64,000 nt of DNA from Bacteroides sp. CAG:545 (GCA_000432515.1 HF996044.1:80529-144528); one strand, 5' to 3'; shown: positions 46,535 through 55,228, numbered from the stretch's first letter. Translations and numbers: made by a program. The notes: generated by a model not told the origin, from the sequence alone.

Positions 46535-49500
46535 ATGAAGACTATTGACCGCTATCCGATTATTCTATTGTTCTCAGCCGCCACCTTGTGCTGCGCCTGC
46601 AATAAAGAGGCCGGAGAACTTAATGTATCCGATAATCTGGAGTTTATCGCCAGGCACATGGAATATGCTGAATGCAAGACACTTATGGGAGACAGGACTG
46701 AAGATGGACAATATCCGCTGCTTTGGTCAAGAGGAGACAGAATCGTCATTTCCTCTTCATCTTCAGTCCCTGCCTCATCTTACTTCGTCACGGAAGATGA
46801 GGGAGCAGGAAGCGCCAAATTCGTGTATGACCAGAGCGTTTCAGGTAATGCCAAAGCGAAGAAAGCAGATGAATGGCAGGCATTCTACCCTGCCTCAGGA
46901 TATTCCTTTGCCGACGGAAAGCATGTCCTGTCGCTTAAATCCACTCAGGAATATTCCGAATCAGGATTCGGAAACGGATCAATGCCGATGGCAGCATCTT
47001 CCACCACGAAAGAGCTGTCGTTCAAGAACTTGTGCGGCATCTGCAGGCTCAGGATAAGCTCGTTGAAAAAAGACGCTTATGTCAATGAAATAAAGCTTAA
47101 AGCCGACAAGAACCTGTACGGCAGTCTGTACTGCACATCTGCATCCGGCTCCTGGATGATGGAGAAAGATGGAGGCAATGTGCTGACACTCAACTGCGGA
47201 AGCGGTGTAAAAATCAGTTCAGAGCCGAAAGATTTCTGTATTGTGCTTCCTCCTAAAAGCATAGGCGAACTGAAAATACAGCTGTCTCTTGTTTCCGGTG
47301 GAACAGATGCGGGCAAAAAGATATATTCCCTTCCGGGCAGCATAGACATTGAACGGTCAGGTATCCTGAACATTGACCTGGACCTTGCACAGTTTAGATC
47401 AGCCGGCATTGACGACATCATCCGCGAGAATGACGAGTCTGCGATAACCGGTCTTGAGTACAGATTCGAGACGGACAGAAGCAGAGTGGAGTCATTCAGA
47501 GACGGGGGTAACGGGAAGATAAACATCACCAGCCTTTCTTCAAGTACATTCAGCGACGGGTCGGGCAAAGACCGGAACGTGTCATGGAAAATGGACTTCA
47601 GCATTGACAAGGGCGCGACCTGGAATGCGGAAACGCCTGAAATGTTCGATTCGTTCGTTCTGTCCGGCGATGGCAATTCGGTTGAATACGATATTCCGGA
47701 ATTCGATACGGACCGCGAATGTCTGGTGAGATTCACACAGGAAGAGTCAGGAAAGACACAGACTGTAAGGGTAATACAGCTCAGCAATGCCATTATTGCG
47801 GAGTATCTTGTTGCTGATCCGAGCCAGGAAGTCCCGATATGTACCTCTCATCTGGACAACCTCAAGGGTATCCTATATGATGACGGCACTGAAATCAGTT
47901 TTGAGTATGATAAATATTCAAGTCCCTATAAGAGCTTTTATCACAGATTCCAAACGGAGGGCAAGCACAAAGCGATTCTATGGCTGAACCATGATGCCAA
48001 GACACTGGACCGTCTGATGCAGGACAACAGGTATATGGAAACCCACAAATACCTTATAGGAATAGACCTTTCGCATCTGAATCCGCTTCCGTTTACAAGT
48101 ATGGACTGCACATTCGACAATTGCTGGAAACTCGCATATGTAATTTTTCCGGAGAAGAAACTGAACACTGTTAATCTGGTCAACATCCATAAGATGTTCT
48201 ATGACTGCTCTTCTCTCATCCATCTGGATATAAACAAACTGGAGACTTCGGCAGTAAAGGACATGTCCTATCTGTTCGGATGGGACACAAACCTGACCAC
48301 AATAGCCCTTGACGGTTTCCGAACGGATTCCGCCGAGAACATGGAGTCCATGTTCAGCTTCTGCAGAAATCTGGAAGCACTGGACGTGACAGGATTTGAC
48401 ACGCGCAATGTCAAGGACATGAACAACATGTTTGGCGGATGTGAGACTATCACGTCGCTGGATGTTTCCGGATTCAAGACGGACAATGTCACCAGTATGG
48501 GAGCGATGTTCAATGGATGCAAGCAGCTCAGGTCACTGGACGTCTCGAATTTCTCGACAGAAAAAGTCACAAACTTGAGCTACATGTTCTCAAGTTGCAA
48601 AGAACTCACACAGCTTGATTTGAGAAACTTCAACACCGATGCTTCCCTCTATTTTTCCGGCATGTTCAATGACTGCATCAAGCTTGAATCACTGGACATA
48701 AGCAGTTTCCGTACAGACAAGGCGACTACCATGAGCTACATGTTCTACAACTGCAAGAAACTGAACTCTTTGGATATTTCCAGATTCAGGACGCCTCTTG
48801 TCAAGAGTATGGATTTCATGTTTGCCCGTTGTGGAGCCGAGGTTCTGGACTTGTCCGGATTTGGTTTTTCAAATCTTGAAAACGGACGTGAGATGTTCCA
48901 CAACTGCTTCAACGTAAGAGAACTTGCAATCGAAAACATGATATCACCGAAACTCAAGAGCTGTTACTATATGTTCGCGAATTGCGACGCGCTCAAATCT
49001 CTGACTATCAGAAAATTCAAATGCGGACCTGACTGCATGCTGCATTCAATGTTTGAACGCTGTTATTCTCTCGAGTCCTTTGTCTCGGAAGATTTCGACG
49101 CAAGCGGGGCAAAAGACATGAGCTATCTGTTTCTCGAATGCTCAAAGCTGAAGACTCTGGATCTGAGCGGATTCCATACGGAAAGCGCTACTGATATGTG
49201 CATGATGTTCCAAGGATGCACTTCACTGGAAAGTATAGACGTATCATCTTTCTGCACCACGAATGTAGAAAAAATATACTCCATGTTCAGCAATACCCGC
49301 GTGGTGGACCTTGATTTGAGCAGTTTCAACTTCAGCAAGGTGACGGACATGACCTTTATGTTAGCCAGCTGCATAAATCTGAAAACTCTCCGGATGGATA
49401 TGACCGGCATCCGGGACGGTATCTCAATGAGCAGGCTGTTCTCCAGTGTACCGGCAGGTCTTACGCTATACGCGAAAGACAATATCGTCCCCGCGGACAT

Positions 49501-49543
49501 CCAGTCACAACTTCCTTCATACACTAATATCGTAAGCTACTGA
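46535..49543 (+). CDS. Fimbrillin domain fused to BspA-like leucine-rich repeats, 1002 aa
   Basis: Start at ATG 46535 (MKTIDRYPIILLFSAATLCC; lipobox CCAC) since earlier in-frame ATGs lie inside the previous gene. Residues about 30-300 are a fimbrillin-type domain (LLWSRGDRIVISSS, YPASGYSFADG, NEIKLKADKNLYGSLY); 310-430 is a beta domain ending with an RFTQEESGKTQTVRVI strand. Residues about 540-950 contain some 17 BspA/DUF285-type repeats of about 23 residues with the pattern LxxLDxSxFxTxxVxxMxxMFxxC. BspA-type repeats bind host matrix or other bacteria, so this is a plausible tip adhesin. Confidence 0.83.
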   Translation: MKTIDRYPIILLFSAATLCCACNKEAGELNVSDNLEFIARHMEYAECKTLMGDRTEDGQYPLLWSRGDRIVISSSSSVPASSYFVTEDEGAGSAKFVYDQSVSGNAKAKKADEWQAFYPASGYSFADGKHVLSLKSTQEYSESGFGNGSMPMAASSTTKELSFKNLCGICRLRISSLKKDAYVNEIKLKADKNLYGSLYCTSASGSWMMEKDGGNVLTLNCGSGVKISSEPKDFCIVLPPKSIGELKIQLSLVSGGTDAGKKIYSLPGSIDIERSGILNIDLDLAQFRSAGIDDIIRENDESAITGLEYRFETDRSRVESFRDGGNGKINITSLSSSTFSDGSGKDRNVSWKMDFSIDKGATWNAETPEMFDSFVLSGDGNSVEYDIPEFDTDRECLVRFTQEESGKTQTVRVIQLSNAIIAEYLVADPSQEVPICTSHLDNLKGILYDDGTEISFEYDKYSSPYKSFYHRFQTEGKHKAILWLNHDAKTLDRLMQDNRYMETHKYLIGIDLSHLNPLPFTSMDCTFDNCWKLAYVIFPEKKLNTVNLVNIHKMFYDCSSLIHLDINKLETSAVKDMSYLFGWDTNLTTIALDGFRTDSAENMESMFSFCRNLEALDVTGFDTRNVKDMNNMFGGCETITSLDVSGFKTDNVTSMGAMFNGCKQLRSLDVSNFSTEKVTNLSYMFSSCKELTQLDLRNFNTDASLYFSGMFNDCIKLESLDISSFRTDKATTMSYMFYNCKKLNSLDISRFRTPLVKSMDFMFARCGAEVLDLSGFGFSNLENGREMFHNCFNVRELAIENMISPKLKSCYYMFANCDALKSLTIRKFKCGPDCMLHSMFERCYSLESFVSEDFDASGAKDMSYLFLECSKLKTLDLSGFHTESATDMCMMFQGCTSLESIDVSSFCTTNVEKIYSMFSNTRVVDLDLSSFNFSKVTDMTFMLASCINLKTLRMDMTGIRDGISMSRLFSSVPAGLTLYAKDNIVPADIQSQLPSYTNIVSY

Positions 49544-50868
49544 TGAAGAGATTATTACCACAAATCGCCCTAGTTCTGCTCCTTCCCGGATGCAGACAAA
49601 CGGAAACCACACTGGAGGAGGCATCAATAATGTTTTCTGCAGGAATCTGTCTCCCCGCAAGCACGACTAAAGTCTGTACGGATATGAACTCAGCCGGTGA
49701 TATTCCGGTTTATTGGGAAACAGGTGACAGGATCAGGATTATGGATGACAGAGGAGAAAGCATCTATATCACAGAGGATTCCGGAACTGCTTCAGCACGG
49801 TTTGTTTTCGACAAGTCCTTAGAAGGGAACCGTCGCTTGAATGCGTCTGACAGTTATCTTGGATTCTATCCTGACAGGAATTGGATTCAAGGCGTTTTCA
49901 CTATGCCGGAGGAGCAGCGCAACGACAGACTGCCGTATCCGATGGCCGCACATTCTACAGGCAACTCATTGGAGTTTTCCGGTATCTGCAGCATCGTGAG
50001 ACTGCGGTTGCACTGCATTGACAAGACTGGCAAGCCGGCTGTCATAAGAAACATAAGTGCCGGAGCCTATAGGGATATAGGCGGGATTACCGAACAGATG
50101 GGCGCTGACGGTGCCATAACTTGGGAAAGCACAAAAAGTGACAGATTCAAGATTGGACGGACTCTTAAATTGGATTGCGCAAGTGACGGAGCAGATAAGA
50201 AGACCTGCTCGGAAGAGAGCAGAGGCTACCCAGCTACTGGCGCACCGGTGACCGGGAGCGGGACGGATGAGGAAGAAGACTATTATATAGTGATGCCACC
50301 GCTTGATTATGAAGGACTTGCATTTCAGATAGAGTCCGGCTCAGGGTGGTACGTTTACGCCGTTCCGGGGACTACTGCCCTGCTGCCTAACCGGATATAC
50401 ACATGGAATCTTCCGATGGAGGCATTTGACAGATACGATGAACCAGTGCTTGCGGAAGGAAAGGTCTTGCCACCCCTGACGGATATCAGTTACAGGTTGG
50501 CATGTGCGCAAGACAGCATTGCCATAGCCTCGTCAAACCAGTCTGGTGAGATTGACGTCTCGAGCATAAAATACAGGAAATACTCTGACGGACAAGAGTT
50601 TACCTCAACAATAGGGTTTACCGTAGATATCAGTTCCGATGACGGAGCCACATACCATAAAGAAGCGACAGGGATTGCGGTCACCACGGACAGCACATTC
50701 CAGAACATTCGCTACGAGATCAGCATCGCCACGGGAAAGGACATTGAGGCAACTAACGACATTGACTCAACTGAAATTACGGAAAGCAGCGCCAAGTGCA
50801 GTTACATTGTAAGACTCACGCAGTTCGTAAGCGGCAAACGCCTGTATCTCAGGTTCTCAAGCGGTTAA
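49543..50868 (+). CDS. Fimbrillin-family lipoprotein, 441 aa
   Basis: Start codon overlaps the previous stop by one base (TGATG), indicating translational coupling. Lipobox LPGC (Cys17). Residues about 30-290 are fimbrillin-like (VYWETGDRIRIMDDRGE, SYLGFYPDRN, EYYIVMPP-like DYYIVMPPLDYEG), and 310-441 is a beta domain ending VRLTQFVSGKRLYLRF. The same two-part layout occurs at the start of the preceding LRR protein, so the two are paralogues, this one without repeats. Its stop overlaps the uvrA stop by 4 bp on the opposite strand. Confidence 0.77.
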   Translation: MKRLLPQIALVLLLPGCRQTETTLEEASIMFSAGICLPASTTKVCTDMNSAGDIPVYWETGDRIRIMDDRGESIYITEDSGTASARFVFDKSLEGNRRLNASDSYLGFYPDRNWIQGVFTMPEEQRNDRLPYPMAAHSTGNSLEFSGICSIVRLRLHCIDKTGKPAVIRNISAGAYRDIGGITEQMGADGAITWESTKSDRFKIGRTLKLDCASDGADKKTCSEESRGYPATGAPVTGSGTDEEEDYYIVMPPLDYEGLAFQIESGSGWYVYAVPGTTALLPNRIYTWNLPMEAFDRYDEPVLAEGKVLPPLTDISYRLACAQDSIAIASSNQSGEIDVSSIKYRKYSDGQEFTSTIGFTVDISSDDGATYHKEATGIAVTTDSTFQNIRYEISIATGKDIEATNDIDSTEITESSAKCSYIVRLTQFVSGKRLYLRFSSG

Positions 50869-53759
50869 CACTTCATTTTCTTGAGATACTTGGCAGTGTA
50901 GGTGCGGCCTTTGGCGGCGAGGTCTTCCGGTGTGCCCTGGAATACGACTTCACCTCCGAAGTCACCGGCGTCAGGACCGAGTTCTATTACCCAGTCGGCC
51001 GCTTTGATCACATCCATATTGTGCTCCACAACCACTACGGAGTGGCCTTTCGCCAAGAGAGCATCGAATGACTTGAGCAATTTCTCCACATCGAAGAAGT
51101 GCAGGCCTGTGGTAGGTTCATCGAATATGAACATTATTTTCTTGGCAGACGGCTTGTCGGAGACATCGTTCATCGAGAGGAAATATGCCAATTTGATACG
51201 TTGGCTTTCACCGCCTGACAATGTGCTGCTGCTCTGACCGAGTTTTATATAGGAGAGGCCGACGTCCACGAGAGGCTGAAGTTTCTTGGCAATGCTTTTC
51301 GCTGCGGCCTCCTTCTGCGCGCCGAAGAACGCTATGGCCTCGTCCACGCTCATATTCAGGATATCGTCGATATTCTTTCCATTGTACCTCACTTCCAGGA
51401 TTTCAGGCTTGAACCGTTTGCCGCCACAAGCCTCGCAGACCATTGTCACATCAGCCATAAACTGCATTCCGATATGAACAAACCCTTCACCCTGGCACTC
51501 CGAGCATCGTCCGCCGTCCTGATTGAATGAGAAATATGACGGCGTGAAGCCATTGACCTTGGCGAACTGCTGCTCGCTCATCAGCTTCCTGATGTCGTCA
51601 TACACCTTCAGATAGGTGACGGCATTGGAACGGGAGCTCTTCCCTATCGGGTTCTGGTCCACATATTCGATCGATGAAATCCGGTCCAGATTGCCGGTGA
51701 GATGACGGAATATGCCCGGCTGCTGCCCCGTCTGGTTCAGATGCCTGTACACGGCAGGATAGAGCACATCGCCGACAAGCGAAGACTTGCCGCTACCGCT
51801 GACACCGGACACCACAGTAAGCACCCCGAGAGGGAACTTGACATTGATATCCTTCAGATTGTGCTCCATGGCGCCCTCCACGCCGACATAATATGTCCAC
51901 GGACGTTTGGCCCGAAGAGGCATCTTGCGGCGGCCTGTTATGTACTGCAACGTCATTGACGCAGAAATCTGCTCCTCTGTCAGGTTGTCGTCCACCGGTC
52001 CGCGGAACACGACCTCACCGCCATTGACCCCGGCCAAAGGTCCCATATCGATAAGCATATCGGCCGACCGGATTATCTCCTCATCATGCTCCACGACGAC
52101 TACGGTATTGCCGATGTCACGGAGACGCTTGATGACGCTTATGAGCCTGTCGGTATCTCTCGGATGCAAGCCGATGCTCGGTTCATCGAGAATATACATT
52201 GACCCGACCAGAGAACTGCCGAGCGCGGTAACCAGATTGATACGTTGGCTTTCACCGCCGGAGAGAGTATTGCTGGCACGGTTCAATGTCAGATAACCCA
52301 GCCCCACGTCAGAGATGTACTGGAGCCGAGATGTGACTTCCGAAACCGCCTTCTTCACGATAGAGTTCTCATACTCAGTCAGTTTCAGGTTCTTGAAGAA
52401 GTCCATCAGCTGGTGCACGTTCATGCTCAGGAGCTCGTGGATATTCTTTCCGCCCACCTTTACGTACAAGGCATCTTTCCTGAGCCGGCTGCCCTTGCAT
52501 TCATGACAGACCGTCCTTCCGGAAAAACGGCTCAGCAGATATTTGTACTGGATTTTATACCGGTTCGCCTCCACCCACTTGAAAAACTCATTGATACCGA
52601 TGACAGAATCCTCCTCAGTCGCAGCCTTGTGTCCGTCCCATATCAATGCCTTTTCTTTCTCGGTGAGGTTGCAGTACGGTTCGAAAATTCTCAGACCATA
52701 TTTGCCGGCCACACTGACCAGGTGATCCTTGAACCAGCCCATTTTATCGCCTTTCCAGCAGGCTATAGCTCCGTCGTATATGCTCAATGTCTTGTCAGGC
52801 ACCACCAGGTCCTCGCTTACGCCAATGATTTTTCCCAATCCGCCGCACACTGGACAGGCCCCCAACGGGCTGTTGAAACTGAACATATATTCGTCCGGCT
52901 TGCGGAAAGCCATGCCGTCCGCCTCGAACCGGTCAACAAATTTCTGAAAAGATGATTTGCCGCTGCCCAGGTCGATCTTCACGTACATTGTCCCGTTTCC
53001 TTTGCTGAAACAGGTGGCGATAGAAGAATGCAGACGCGTCTTGATATCTTCCCATTCGCTCAGGGACATTGACACGGCTCCTTCAGGGACCGGGACACCG
53101 TTCTTGACGGCCGGCAGCTTCATACGGTCTATCATCAGCAACAGACCGGTCGGGAACACTCCCGCCTCGGCGCCCCGTATGACGTCATCTATCCGCATCT
53201 GCCCTTCCGTCTCGGAAAACAGCCTCGAATAGCCCTCCTCCTTCAGGGATAGCAGCAACTCGGTCTTGTCCGCCCGCGAATCCCAGCCTATTTCCGCCAA
53301 AAGATAGACGGCTGACGGTTCGGCGTTGCCCATTATGAAAGCCATGACGTCATTTTCACTATGGCACTTCACCTCTACCCCGCTTATCGGCGAAAACGTC
53401 CTTCCGATACGGGCAAATATCACCCTCAGATAATCGTAGATCTCAGTGGTCGTGGCAACCGTGGAGCGCAGGTTCCTCGTATTGACCTTCTGCTCTATCG
53501 CGATTGCCGGCGGAATCCCCTCGATAGCCTGCACGTCCGGCTTGCTCATCCTTCCGAGAAACTGCCTCGCATAAGAGGACAGACTCTCCGCAAAACGCCG
53601 CTGTCCCTCCGCGAACAATGTGTCGAAGGCCAATGAAGATTTTCCGGAGCCCGAAATTCCGGTAACCACGGTAAACTTGTTGCGCGGAATCTCCACCGTC
53701 ACATTCTTGAGGTTATTGACCTTGGCCCCCTTAATTATGATATTTCCGTTGTCAGGCAT
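50865..53759 (-). CDS. uvrA: Excinuclease ABC subunit A (UvrA), 964 aa
   Basis: DNA damage recognition ATPase of nucleotide excision repair. Two ABC modules are present: Walker A GISGSGKSSLAFDTL and GVSGSGKSSLVGDVL, two signature motifs LSGGESQRI, and zinc-finger Cys sets in CPVCGGLG, CHECKGSRL and CSECQGEGFVH ... CEACGG. Start at 53759 (MPDNGNIIIKGAKVNN); an upstream extension crosses its promoter. Length is normal. Its promoter and three direct repeats lie in the gap shared with hsp20. Confidence 0.95.
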   Translation of the reverse strand: MPDNGNIIIKGAKVNNLKNVTVEIPRNKFTVVTGISGSGKSSLAFDTLFAEGQRRFAESLSSYARQFLGRMSKPDVQAIEGIPPAIAIEQKVNTRNLRSTVATTTEIYDYLRVIFARIGRTFSPISGVEVKCHSENDVMAFIMGNAEPSAVYLLAEIGWDSRADKTELLLSLKEEGYSRLFSETEGQMRIDDVIRGAEAGVFPTGLLLMIDRMKLPAVKNGVPVPEGAVSMSLSEWEDIKTRLHSSIATCFSKGNGTMYVKIDLGSGKSSFQKFVDRFEADGMAFRKPDEYMFSFNSPLGACPVCGGLGKIIGVSEDLVVPDKTLSIYDGAIACWKGDKMGWFKDHLVSVAGKYGLRIFEPYCNLTEKEKALIWDGHKAATEEDSVIGINEFFKWVEANRYKIQYKYLLSRFSGRTVCHECKGSRLRKDALYVKVGGKNIHELLSMNVHQLMDFFKNLKLTEYENSIVKKAVSEVTSRLQYISDVGLGYLTLNRASNTLSGGESQRINLVTALGSSLVGSMYILDEPSIGLHPRDTDRLISVIKRLRDIGNTVVVVEHDEEIIRSADMLIDMGPLAGVNGGEVVFRGPVDDNLTEEQISASMTLQYITGRRKMPLRAKRPWTYYVGVEGAMEHNLKDINVKFPLGVLTVVSGVSGSGKSSLVGDVLYPAVYRHLNQTGQQPGIFRHLTGNLDRISSIEYVDQNPIGKSSRSNAVTYLKVYDDIRKLMSEQQFAKVNGFTPSYFSFNQDGGRCSECQGEGFVHIGMQFMADVTMVCEACGGKRFKPEILEVRYNGKNIDDILNMSVDEAIAFFGAQKEAAAKSIAKKLQPLVDVGLSYIKLGQSSSTLSGGESQRIKLAYFLSMNDVSDKPSAKKIMFIFDEPTTGLHFFDVEKLLKSFDALLAKGHSVVVVEHNMDVIKAADWVIELGPDAGDFGGEVVFQGTPEDLAAKGRTYTAKYLKKMKC

Positions 53760-53841
53760 ATTCACTCCCGTTTTGAAGCTTCGGTCAATGTCATTGGCAC
53801 AGCCCCTCGGCACGTGCGCGCCTTCCGACAAACCGAATTTG

Positions 53842-53871
53842 CAAATATACATCTTTTACTACATATTCCAA
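53842..53871 (-). promoter_or_regulatory. Promoter of uvrA
   Basis: On the minus strand: TTG (53869-53871), 19-bp spacer, TATATTTG (53842-53849), giving a leader of about 75 nt to the ATG at 53759. Confidence 0.75.
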
Positions 53872-53894
53872 TTTAAGACAATGCTGCTTTCGGA

Positions 53895-53946
53895 CATTTT
53901 GACAATAAATCAATGCCATTTTGTCCACATACACGACATTTTGTCC
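53895..53946. promoter_or_regulatory. Three direct repeats CATTTTGnC, candidate operator array
   Basis: cattttgaca (53895), cattttgtcc (53917) and cattttgtcc (53937) in the same orientation, spaced 22 and 20 bp, i.e. about two helical turns each. They lie between the divergent uvrA and hsp20 genes, upstream of the uvrA promoter, and could control either gene. The protein bound is unknown. Confidence 0.5.
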
Positions 53947-53996
53947 TCTTTTAGGACTTTTTTCACAATGGTATGCAGATTGCCATAAACTAAGGC

Positions 53997-54046
53997 GTCC
54001 GGTCGAAAGACCAGACAAAGAACCGGCACAGGATCCGAAAGGGTCC
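53997..54046 (+). ncRNA. Two GAAA-capped hairpins in the hsp20 leader
   Basis: Hairpin 1 (53997-54016): gtc-c-ggtc GAAA gacc-a-gac. Hairpin 2 (54031-54046): ggatcc GAAA gggtcc. Both are GNRA-capped and lie 47-96 bp upstream of the hsp20 ATG. The ribosome-binding site (about 54079-54082) is not inside either, so a simple RNA thermometer is not supported. Confidence 0.4.
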
Positions 54047-54092
54047 GAGGTCCGGGAAAGTTAAACGTAATTAAAAATAGGAGATTTATATT

Positions 54093-54524
54093 ATGGTACC
54101 TTCAAGAAGATATAACCAGAATTGGTTACCAAGCATGTTCAATGATTTCTTTGACAATGACTGGATGGAAAAATCAAATGCTACCGCTCCGGCCATCAAC
54201 GTATTAGAAAACGAACACAGTTATGACTTGGAGCTTGCCGCTCCGGGCATGACCAAGGATGATTTCAAAGTTTCTCTCGATGAGAACGGAGACCTTGTAA
54301 TCAATATGGAAAAGAAACAGGAGAACAATGATGAGAAGAAACACGGTCATTACCTCCGTCGCGAATTCTCATACAGCAAATTCCAGCAGACAATGCTTCT
54401 GCCGGAGGATGCCGACAGGGAAAAGATCAATGCTCAGGTCGAGCACGGTGTATTAAAGGTCAATATCCCTAAGGTCGTCAAGGTTGAGCCTGAACATACT
54501 CATAAAGTAATCGAAATCAAATAA
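54093..54524 (+). CDS. Hsp20/alpha-crystallin small heat shock protein, 143 aa
   Basis: ATP-independent cytosolic chaperone. The alpha-crystallin domain spans about 32-130 (NVLENEHSYDLELAAPGMTKDD, HYLRREFSYSKFQQTMLLPEDAD) with the conserved HGVLKVNIPKV (A-x-x-x-N-G-V-L-like) and a C-terminal VIEIK IxI-like tail. A Shine-Dalgarno AGGAG precedes the ATG. A terminator follows. It diverges from uvrA. Confidence 0.93.
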   Translation: MVPSRRYNQNWLPSMFNDFFDNDWMEKSNATAPAINVLENEHSYDLELAAPGMTKDDFKVSLDENGDLVINMEKKQENNDEKKHGHYLRREFSYSKFQQTMLLPEDADREKINAQVEHGVLKVNIPKVVKVEPEHTHKVIEIK

Positions 54525-54550
54525 TTCCATTTGATAAAGTGCTGGGAAAA

Positions 54551-54580
54551 GCGGACAGAAGCGATTCTGCCCGTTTTTTT
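54551..54580 (+). terminator. Terminator of hsp20
   Basis: Hairpin gcggacagaa / ttctgcccg (one mismatch) with a short loop and eight T residues. Confidence 0.8.
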
Positions 54581-54638
54581 TCGTTTCCGGCAAGTATCGT
54601 TTTATATCGAAATTTTTGAAAATTTTTACACAAAATGC

Positions 54639-54668
54639 TTGCAGGTCCGGAAAATATACCTATCTTTG
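54639..54668 (+). promoter_or_regulatory. Promoter of tRNA-Asp
   Basis: TTG (54639-54641), 19-bp spacer, TATCTTTG (54661-54668). The same -7 box as the tRNA-Gly promoter. Confidence 0.85.
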
Positions 54669-54707
54669 CATTCGCATTTGAGAAAAACCTCAAACACAGC
54701 AGAACAC

Positions 54708-54781
54708 GGTGCGGTAGTTCAGCTGGTTAGAATGCGGGCCTGTCACGCCCGAGGTCGTGGGTTCGAGCCCCATCCGCACCG
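54708..54781 (+). tRNA. tRNA-Asp (anticodon GTC)
   Basis: 74-nt cloverleaf: acceptor GGTGCGG/CCGCACC, anticodon loop TGTCACG (GTC), T-loop TTCGAGC, discriminator G. The genome continues CCT rather than CCA, so the 3' CCA must be added enzymatically. Confidence 0.96.
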
Positions 54782-54786
54782 CCTGA

Positions 54787-54815
54787 AAGCCCTTCACGAA
54801 AGTGAGGGGCTTTTT
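54787..54815 (+). terminator. Terminator after tRNA-Asp
   Basis: aagcccttcac GAAA gtgaggggctt (one G-U pair) followed by T5. Confidence 0.88.
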
Positions 54816-54832
54816 CGTATATGGCACCTTCC

Positions 54833-54990
54833 ATGGCTGAGAAATATGAAGTTCCGCTTCTTGGCCAGATTCCTATCGTCCAGAGCATCCGCGAGAATGG
54901 CGATGCTGGCGAGCCTGCCTCCCTGTAGTCCCGTCCTGACGGTCTTGCTTTTCTGAATCTTGCAGAAAAACTTGTTAAATCTGTCGAGAT
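54833..54990 (+). pseudogene. C-terminal relic of an Mrp/ApbC (NBP35-type) Fe-S carrier ATPase gene
   Basis: Frame 54833: residues AEKYEVPLLGQIPIVQSIRE then NGDAGEPASL correspond to the conserved C-terminal segment of Mrp/ApbC P-loop ATPases (the VPLLGQIPxVQSIRExGD motif). An in-frame TAG at 54926-54928 follows, and translation beyond it continues as SRPDGLAFLNLAEKLVKSVE, again the expected C-terminal helix. So the fragment has lost its whole N-terminal ATPase part and gained a nonsense codon, a decayed remnant. It starts 17 bp after the tRNA-Asp terminator. I infer relic status; a database search is needed to confirm. Confidence 0.7.
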
Positions 54991-55228
54991 GCCGTATATT
55001 CGCGCTGCGATTTCAGGTTGCGTGCCGGATTAAGTGGTGGGATAGCCCGATTCCTGATGTGGAACCACTCGGGTTCCTGTGTGGCAGTTCGGATTCGGTG
55101 GTAGAAGGGCCCTCAGAGGTGAAGTCGCACGATTCCAGAGTGGGATAACCCAACTCCAGAGTGGGATAACCCAACTCCAGAGTGGAACCACCTGATTTGA
55201 ATGATGGGAGCACGTCAGCTCCCAGAGA
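54991..55228. other. Non-coding stretch with degenerate 21-22-bp tandem array
   Basis: No credible gene. A small in-frame ORF (54960-55148) and an antisense one (55013-55213) are produced by the array and have no homology that I recognise. See the tandem repeat entry. Confidence 0.55.
55039..55205. repeat. Degenerate 21-22-bp tandem repeat array
   Basis: Two exact 21-bp units (gggataacccaactccagagt at 55142-55162 and 55163-55183) are preceded and followed by diverged versions (gggatagcccgattcctgatgt, ggaaccactcgggttcctgtgt, ggaaccacctgatttgaatgat). About eight units in all. Unit lengths of 20-22 bp break any single reading frame. Confidence 0.75.

Noticed and set aside
48241..49400. Regular repeats in DNA as a possible CRISPR array
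   Set aside because: The repeats encode the BspA-like leucine-rich repeats of one open frame, diverge strongly at DNA level and have no spacers.
54079..54092. RNA thermometer sequestering the hsp20 ribosome-binding site
   Set aside because: The ribosome-binding site is in an A/T-rich unpaired stretch outside both leader hairpins.
54960..55213. Small ORFs across the tandem array, in both directions
   Set aside because: They are generated by the 21-22-bp units, have no homology recognised and frame breaks between units.
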